From Erinaceus europaeus (Eukaryota > Chordata > Mammalia > Eulipotyphla > Erinaceidae): a DNA stretch of 64,000 nt. The notes under the pieces were generated by a model that made no database searches, had not been told where the DNA came from, and worked only from the letters and a program-made list of their open reading frames with translations. The position numbers and the translations under genes are program-made. Position 1 is the stretch's first letter, and the number at the start of each line of letters is the position of its first letter. Location of the stretch: assembly GCF_950295315.1 (NCBI RefSeq), contig NC_080165.1, forward strand, positions 9,849,723 to 9,913,722. The letters are read 5' to 3'. This document shows positions 56,886-64,000 of the stretch, one piece after another.

Positions 56886-57925
56886 CACCAGAGCTCCATA
56901 TCCCCTCCCTTCCCCTGATAGCTTTCCTATTCTTTATCCCTCTGGGAGCATGGACCCAGGGTCATTGTGGGATGTAGAAGGTAGAAGGTCTGGCTTCAGT
57001 AATTGCTTCCCCACTGGACATGGACATTGACATGGTTGATCCATAACCCCTACCTGTTCCTGTCTTTCCCTAGTGGGATAAGACTCTGGGGAGATAGGTT
57101 CCAGGACACATTGCTGGTGATGTCTGCCCAGGGAAGTCAGAATGGAATTATAGTAGTGTTTTCAACTTGGTGGATAAAAGGCAATACGATATAAAGCAGA
57201 ACAAATTGTTTATTTAACAGGATCCTAAAGCTAAAAATAGAACAGATGAAATTAAGAGTCTTCATGTTGGAATAAGTAAGTCTATTTTAAGTGTATTTCT
57301 TTTTAAAATGTTTTTTATGTTTTATTTATTATTGTATAGAGACAGAAAGAAATTGAGAGGGTAATATAGAGAGGGAGAGAGACAGAGAGACACCTGCAGC
57401 CCTGCTTCACCAATCGTGAAGCTTTCCCCCTGCAGGTGGGGACTGGGGGCTTGAACCTGGGTCCTTGCGCACTGCCACCAGCTGGTCCCTATTTCAATTG
57501 TATTTCAAGGATTCCACAATTTTACTATTTTTGGTCTGATCCTGACAGCTAACATGCAGATAGGCTAAAAATGTTGTCTGTGATAATGGTGTCAGAGTTG
57601 AGAACAGGGCTAGAGATTTGGGTTAAGTCAGAGAGTAGCTCTCAAATAAGAGGAAAGTATAGAAATATCATTTACTGTACACCCAGACTATCTGACCTAG
57701 GGCCTGTGTCTAAGCCTAGTCAGGAACCTGTGTGACCTCTGAGTCCCTGTCAGTCGGAGCTCATATTCCATGGTCAGAGCTGGGAACATTCCAGGCTGCA
57801 CTCATTTCAAGACCCGTCTTCCTCTAGGGGCAGAGTAGGCTGAACCAGTCACCCCTCAGAGTGCGGGGCAGTCCCTACCACTGCTGCTGCACAGTGAGGG
57901 CAAAGTCCTGTGGGAAAAACATCTT
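56886..57925 (-). mobile_element. Old L1 3'UTR, antisense, interrupted by SINE-B
   Basis: CCCTCTGGGAGCATGGACCC, GACATGGACATTGACATGG and GCTGGGAACATTCCAGGCTG; parallel to 19736-20790. Interrupted at 57305-57488. Confidence 0.82.
57305..57488 (-). mobile_element. SINE-B, antisense
   Basis: TTATTGTATAGAGACAGAAAG, CCCCCTGCAGGTGGGGACTG, then a shortened head GCACTGCCACCAGCTGGTCC. Confidence 0.9.
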
Positions 57926-58480
57926 TTTATATCACTCACCAGACAAAGGGTTAGTCATGGAAATATATAAAGACTTCACTAATAAAAAAAAAAAAGTCAT
58001 TCCAAAGTGGGGAGAGTTTATGGACAAAATATTTGATCCTTTTTTTTATGAATTTAGTGAGAATTCAATAAACAAGACAAAGTATACTTTATAAAGCAAG
58101 GGGGGCAGGCTAACTCAAACAGAGGACTGAAATAGCAAGTTTAGAAATGAAACTGAACAATCTATGTTACCAGTGAAAACTTACTGCAAAAATAAGACAT
58201 AGTATACATGGAGGAATATTACTTAGATACAAAGAAGATAAAAATCCCAATTTTGCAATATGATTGGAACTAGAGAATATTTTGATAAGTTGAATAAGTT
58301 GCATGATAAAAAGTAAAAACACTATGATTTGACTTACACATAGAAGGTAAAGAGACAAAATCGAACAAATAAAAGCAGTAACAAATGCATTTACTATGAG
58401 ATCAAAATAATATCTTCTAGAAAAGACAGAAAAACAGAGGTGAGTATATTGGATAAAAGAGCTCAAACATATGATTCAAG
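57926..58480 (+). mobile_element. Old L1 ORF2 C-terminal fragments
   Basis: Two blocks, 57926-58035 (ACCAGACAAAGGGTTAGTCA) and 58190-58480 (GGAGGAATATTACTTAGATA), match successive ORF2 C-terminal regions; very diverged. Confidence 0.65.
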
Positions 58481-58497
58481 ACAGAAACTAGACTTTG

Positions 58498-58620
58498 GTG
58501 GGCTTGCCCAGTAGCACAGTAGCTTGTGTGATATTCATGCCTGAAGCATCAAGGGTCCTAAGTTCATCTCCAGTGCTATCATAAGCCTGAACTCAGCAGT
58601 GCCCTGGCAAAACAAAGTTC
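58498..58620 (+). mobile_element. SINE-C
   Basis: GCCCAGTAGCACAGTAGCTT, ATTCATGCCTGAAGCATCAA and AGCAGTGCCCTGGC. Confidence 0.7.
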
Positions 58621-58634
58621 TATATACCTCTCTT

Positions 58635-59835
58635 CAGAGCTATATACATACTTAAAGCAATTCCCATCAAGGTTCTACCAAAAATAGAACAAAATCTACA
58701 CAAATTTATACCTGGATTTGCCACAGCAATCTTGAGGAAAAAGAACAAGACTGGAGGCATCTGCTCCCAGATCTGAAACTGTGAGGCTATTATAATCAAA
58801 ACTACCTGGTTCTAGAACAAAGATAGACACAGTGACCAGTGGAACAGAATGGAGAACCAAGAAATAATGCCCCACATTTATGGACATCTTCTTTTTTTTT
58901 TATTTATTTCTTTTTTATTTAAGAAAGGATAAATTAACAAAACCATAGGGCAGAAGGGGTACAACTCCACACAATTCCCACCACCCCATCTCCATATCCC
59001 ACTCCCTCCCTTATTTTTTTACATCGGAGCTCAAAATACTAAATGGAGGAAGGAGATTCTCTTCATCAAATGGTGTTGAGAAAATTAGGTTGAAACATCA
59101 GAAGAAAAAAAACGGAAACACTCATTTCACCACACACAAAAGTAAAGTGCAGTTGATTCAAGGGTTTGGATATTAAAACAACATTATAAAATATTTAAAG
59201 GAAAACATTTACAGAAGTCTCTTCAGTCTAAGTTTTAAAGTCATCTTTAGTGACTCAAATTCATTCACAAGGAAAGCAAAGAAATAATTCAATATGACTA
59301 CATCAAATTTAAAAGTTTCTTAACAGCAAAATAAACCAACACCTGAACAGACTCCTTGGGGAAGATCTTTTTATGACAAGTTTCAGACAAAAGGTTAATA
59401 ACCAAATTATGCTAAAAGCTCACCAAACTCAGCAATAACAACAACAAAAGCTATCCAAAAGTTGGGAGAAGATATGGGCAGAATATTTACCAGAGAAGAG
59501 ATCTATAGGTCCAATAGATATTCTCAAAGTCAATGATTACCAGAGAAACACAAATAAGGACAACAAAAAGACACTACCCTTGTGAGAATGCCATACATCA
59601 GACAGGACAGTCACAGCAAATGCTGGAGAGGTTATGGGTGGAAAAAGGAACCCAACTTTCCTTCATTTCTGGTGGGAATGTAAATTGATTCAACCCCTGT
59701 GTAGTCTGGAGAAACTGGAGGTCTTTCAGAAGACTACAAATGGACCTACCCTATGACCTGGTGGTACCTGTCTTGGGAATATTTCTAGGGAAACAAACAC
59801 ACTCATCTGAAGAGATCTTTGCATGCTTATTTTCA
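58635..59835 (+). pseudogene. L1 ORF2: Old L1 ORF2 (post-RT region), split by a nested L1 end
   Basis: Runs from the post-RT region (CCCATCAAGGTTCTACC; GACCAGTGGAACAGAATGGA) through GAATGCCATACATCAGACAG and GGTGGGAATGTAAATTGATT to near 59835, equivalent to about 3710-4800 of the first L1. Many indels and stops. Confidence 0.8.
58890..59020 (-). mobile_element. L1 3' terminal ~120 bp, antisense, nested in old L1
   Basis: AATTAACAAAACCATAGGGC, GGGGTACAACTCCACACAAT and CCCACCACCCCATCTCCATA are the reverse complement of the young 3' end. One of the shortest L1 insertions here. Confidence 0.88.
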
Positions 59836-61165
59836 TTCTCAGTCTCAGAATTCCAACATTGTTCCTTTGCATTCCCATCTCTAGCTCAATGATGAAGCCC
59901 ACAAGTCATGTTTAAAAGTGCTCATAGAAGCTAGTTGTTGTCTTCCCATCATGATGGGTGGGTTGCTTTCCCATATCCCCCTGTCTCTAAGATGGGACAT
60001 TCTCTTCTGATTCTGATCATTCAGTATCACCATCTGCCTGGCTTTATATGCTCAGATAGCCATTATAATAACAAAGGTCCCAGCTCTTCAACCCCCCAGC
60101 TCCTATTAAGCACAGCCCCAAAGTTATAGATACTCTAGGGATCTTCCCACTGAGCTTGCGTGCCAGTCACTTTCTTTGTTACTTTCACATGATCTTCAGG
60201 ATAAAATTCAGAACCTTTTGTATTTAAATCCCAAGGTAGATTATATTTATTTTTTATGGGATAGTCTGGATTATAAATTCTATGAGGTAGGTCATATTTA
60301 AAGGTCAGTATGACTTCCATGTGTGATGTATGTTGAGTCATTTGAAGTTCTGGTTTAATCCATCTGACAACTGGAAAAAGAACACCGATTTCATATTATC
60401 CTGACCGTCCCACATTAAACAACTTCTTATTCTTTACATCAGCATAAAGGAGACTTTATGCTGATACATTTTTAATTACTCAATTATGTGACTGTGATAT
60501 ACTATGCTGGGAAGAAACACTTTTCAACATTTCTATTATATTTAATATTACATGATCAATCTAAAAGATTTATCTTGGACCATGCAAAAACTTCAAGGGT
60601 CACTTAAATGATATTTTATTCATAAAAGTATTTCTTATACCTTTATAGAGATGTATGTCTTTCTTCCTTCCACTCTTTTGACTATTGTGAATTCTGTTTA
60701 CCACATCATCAGTTACTAAGTTGTACTACAACTACTTAAGTAAATCTTATACTCTGAGGGGAAGGTGATCATTGTAACTTCTGGTACCTATGATCCACTA
60801 TAAATGGTGCATTTTTGTAAATTAACAACCAGTGACTTTTATACCAAAGAGACTATGCCAGCCATGACAACTTTGCTTCTGTTTTTAACAGAATTTTTAA
60901 CAATCACATTGCTACAACAGTTTCTTAGCCAATAAGTTAAAAAAATTTACAATGATTAAGAGAACATTTATAAGTCAGGTAGTCATTCTTCTAACTGATA
61001 CTTAAGACATATCCATGAGCAAAGAAAATCTAATTTCAGTCTTCATAGGTATCATTTCATAAAGGATTTCAGACTACAAGCAAAAAATACAAAGTATAAC
61101 AGGTGGTGGTAAGCTTTAGGCAATTAAATAAGAATGCCAGAGGGTGGGGAGTGATGAAGAAATGC
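59836..61165. other. No gene seen
   Basis: About 1.3 kb of unclassified sequence without long frames; another candidate for conserved non-coding checks. Confidence 0.45.
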
Positions 61166-62594
61166 CTACTTTTAGTTTGTTTTTTTATTTTAATTTATAA
61201 AAAAAGAAACACTGACAAAAACATAGGATAAGAGGGGTACAATTCCACACAATTCCCACCACCAGAACTGTGAATCCCATCCCATCCCCTGATAACCTTC
61301 CTATTCTTTATCCCTCTGGGAGCACCCAGGGTCATTATGGGGTACAGAAGCTGGAAGGTCTGGCTTCTGGAATTGCTTCCCTGCTGAACATGGGAGTTGG
61401 CAGGTCGATCCACACTCCCAGCCTGTCTCTCTATTTCTCTAGTGAGGCAGGGCTCCGGGGATGCGGGGCTCCAGGACACATTGGTGAGGTCATCTGCCCA
61501 GGGAGGTCCCGTTGGCAATGTGGTAACATCTGGAACCTGGTGAGTGAAAAAATAATTAACATATAAAGTCAAACAAATTGTTGACTAATCATGAACCTAA
61601 AGGCTGGAATAGTGCAGATGAAGATTTGGGGTCTCCATTTTGAAGCTAGCTAGTAGGTCTATTTTAGTTAATACAATGTGTATCACCTTGGTATGATTCA
61701 CTTCAGACTGTGTCCAGAGACGTCAGGTGTAAATGTCAACCCTTCACCCTTATTGCTTGGGGGAGAACTTTTCTTTCTCAAAGGACTGTCTAATTCCATT
61801 TTGGCTGGTTCACTTCTTAACAAAGCTCCAAAATCTAGATATAGACCAGGTCCCATGAGATAAAGCATATTTACACATGTATCCATAAATTAGGGTAAAA
61901 TATATACCTGAAAGCACAAGTGCCTAATAGTCTGCACTGAGTCAATAAATCAAGCAAACAAGTAGAAAGACACCATAAAGTTCTTAATGAAATGGTTTCT
62001 ACTTAGACCTACTTATACCCTCCTCACCTACTTCCTATTACACCTCCCTCAGTCACTCCAAAGCTAACCTTATCAAAGTAAGGACTGCAAAAGCTGAATA
62101 ACGGTAAGAGACTAACATACTTTAATGATGACTCTTTAGTCACTGTCAGATCACCCCGTCATCTGGGGCCCTAGTCACACAATAGAAGCTTTTGTGGGCC
62201 CCCATAGGACCTTGCCCTCAATGTGGATCAGAAGAGAGGCTGGACAACATACTCTATGCTACCACCTGAGGAAGATGGGTCCTGAAATTGGGGCAACTTG
62301 GAACCTCCCTATTCATGATCACAGAATGTGAGCTCCGACCTACAGGGATACAGAGGTTACATAGGCTTCTAAGCTAAATATGGGCCATAGATCAAATCAA
62401 TGGGGTCCACAGTCAACAATACTTATACGCCTTTCCCATATTTGGGAGCTACCCTGATCCAGCTTTCTAGCCCTTTTTCAGCCATGACGTCATCTCCCCA
62501 GACAATAACTTGGGTCCACCTGCATATCAGAGGTCAGGCTCAGGAAAGAACTAGTATTGTCATGGGCCCTTTGAAATATAACTACTCTTAGGTT
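61166..62594 (-). mobile_element. L1: Twin-primed L1 (3'UTR only), antisense, with target-site duplication
   Basis: 61179-61667 is the 3' terminal segment, antisense (ATAGGATAAGAGGGGTACAA to GTCTATTTTAGTT). 61668-62581 is the preceding 3'UTR segment in the opposite orientation (ATTCACTTCAGACTGTGTCC to GGGCCCTTTGAAATATAA). In an uninverted copy (49490-49520) the two ends are contiguous. Flanks CTACTTTTAGTTT (61166-61178) and CTACTCTTAGGTT (62582-62594) agree at 11 of 13 bases. Confidence 0.9.
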
Positions 62595-62970
62595 TTATGT
62601 ACGAAGAACCTGTTTGACATGATGGCACAGAATCGCTGATAGGTGTATGACTGAAGGAAAGGGAAACATATAGTTTTCTTTGAGAGAAGAGTTTCACTAA
62701 GCACAGCAAAATGCACAATTACTCAGAAGTAGGACCAATATTGTTCACAGGAAGAGTAACAAGGAGATCAGTTTGCTGAAAATGAAAATGATAAATTGGA
62801 TGGATAATATTCTGTTATGGGAATAACAGAAGCAACTTGGGAAAGGGCATGCAGTTTATATAAGTCATGATAAGGATTTGATGGGGATGGAGTGTTGGAA
62901 GGTTGTGAGTGGGGAGGAAGTGATGTGATTTGGTGCGGAAAGAATACTTGTTACCTTTTTAAAATAAGTT
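62595..62970. other. No gene seen
   Basis: Unclassified. Confidence 0.45.
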
Positions 62971-63125
62971 TTAGAGGCTAGTAGGTGTCTCACACAATAA
63001 AATGTATGTTACAGTGCAGAAAGGTCTGGGCTCAAGTCTTCAATCACCAAATGGGAGTGTCTACAGGGAAAAAGCTTCAATAATAGCAGAGCAATGCTGG
63101 AGTTTCTCTCTTGTTTCTCTCTTCT
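62971..63125 (+). mobile_element. Diverged SINE-B
   Basis: GAGGCTAGTAGGTGTCTCAC, GTATGTTACAGTGCAGAAAG and GGGCTCAAGTC fit the SINE-B head with many substitutions. Confidence 0.65.
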
Positions 63126-63510
63126 GAAGTCAATTTATAGAAATCTGACCAAATTTTACTATCAACAGGTTTATTTACTATAAACATAAAGGCCTGAAAA
63201 CATTATAGGCTTTTTTTTACATTATTTTTAAGCAATTATGACTCAAGTTAGATAAAAGAATATAAGCTTTGGCAGATTTATTGACGTTGGAAATAATAGA
63301 GCCCATCAAACTTGCTTTGTTTCTAAATACTTATTAAATCCTACTTTTATTGCTATGATATTATGTCAACAGAGCAGTAAGAAAAACAGTTATTTTGACC
63401 TATTCAAGTCAAAAAGGATTATGCAATAGAAGTGTTGACTAGATATTTTTATATCCATATTTTCCTGTTCTAGGTCGATATTTCCAAATTAATAAAAAGT
63501 AGACAGAAGT
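63126..63510. other. No gene seen
   Basis: Unclassified. Confidence 0.45.
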
Positions 63511-64000
63511 CCTAAAATTGGTTCAGCCTGGAATGTTCCTAGAAGTGACTACAGAACGTGAGCTCAGATCTACAGGGATGCAAAGATCACAGAGGCTCCT
63601 GTGCTGACTATGGGCCCCAGATCAGATCAATGGGGTTTACAGTCAACAATATGTATATACTTTCCCCATATTTGGGAGATACTCTCTTCCCTGATCCATC
63701 TTTCTGGTCCTTTTCCCAGCTGTGACACCATCTCCCCAGACAATAATTTAGGTCACCTGCATATCAGATGTCAAGCACAGGCAAAAACTAGTTAAGTCAT
63801 GGGTTCCTTGGAATAGACCTAAAATAGACCTACTAGCTTTTTCTAAAATGGAGACCCCAAATCTCCATCCATAATATTCCACCCTTTAGGTTCATGATTA
63901 GTCAACAATTTGCTCTGCTTTCTATCCTAACTCTTTTTCAGATACCAGGTTCTATATGATACCATGACACCAACAAGACTTCCCTGGGCAGACCACCTAC
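63511..64000 (+). mobile_element. L1: L1 3'UTR (type 1, older), continues beyond window
   Basis: GTGAGCTCAGATCTACAGGG, GGGGTTTACAGTCAACAATA, AATAGACCTACTAGCTTTTT and TAGGTTCATGATTAGTCAAC follow the order seen at 49220-49560. Confidence 0.92.

Noticed and set aside
1..64000. CRISPR arrays, operons, phage or plasmid functions
   Set aside because: The window is mammalian; repeats here are retrotransposons and microsatellites without regular spacer structure.

Overview
The window is a mammalian, repeat-dominated, AT-rich stretch with no host exon, no tRNA, rRNA or snRNA gene and no bacterial feature that I can support. The best taxonomic guess is a hedgehog (Erinaceidae). This rests on a very abundant tRNA-derived SINE whose head (GGGAGTCGGGCGGTAGCGCA), CCACCTGCAGGGGAGTCGC block and CAACAA-rich 3' part I remember from Erinaceus genomic sequence; no database was consulted. 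Essentially every long reading frame belongs to LINE-1 (L1), to a SINE or to a microsatellite.

Repeat vocabulary used below. SINE-A: the family just described, with pol III A box (TAGCGCAGCGG) and B box (GGTTCGAACCC), sometimes with a longer 3' part (CTCCAGG...AGTGGATTC...GGCACC). SINE-B: a second tRNA-derived family with head GGGCCAGGTGGTGGCGCACC and tail TATCCAATAAATAAATAAAG. SINE-C: an older family with head GGGAGATAGCATAATGGTTA and a GAGCAGTGCTCTGG end. L1 copies fall into at least three 3'UTR types. Type 1 is long (about 1.4 kb) and ends in CTATGGTTTTGTTAATTAAT or the older TTTTGTCAGTGTTTCC. Type 2 is short and ends in AACATTAATTCCCCAATAAA. The third is an old type ending in AATTTTGTAAGTCAATATTA.

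Layout. 1-6432: a nearly complete sense L1 with intact ORF1 (268-1179) and an ORF2 broken by several stops and frameshifts. 6.4-17.9 kb: mostly unclassified sequence with a dense SINE cluster and a solo LTR (12067-12795) that split a SINE-A. 17.9-25.3 kb: nested L1s, including an antisense older L1 that keeps ORF2 endonuclease, ORF1 and 5'UTR, itself cut by three SINEs. 25.3-31.4 kb: a 200-bp unrecognised retroposon (27083-27282), a 5'-truncated L1 with target-site duplication, an (AAGGG)n array and a small twin-primed L1. 31.4-41.8 kb: SINEs, LTR remnants, an internally deleted L1 and a 2.5-kb L1. 41.8-50.7 kb: SINEs, an ~800-bp GAA/GGAGAA array with higher-order structure, and a 2.3-kb L1. 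50.7-64 kb: old L1 layers, an LTR-like segment, microsatellites, and a twin-primed L1 (61179-62581) whose 3'UTR halves are inverted relative to each other.

There is no gene network to describe. The biology on view is retrotransposition: L1 supplies the machinery, the SINEs and the 200-bp element carry L1-style target-site duplications and were probably moved by it, and repeat tracts have grown inside L1 and SINE bodies.
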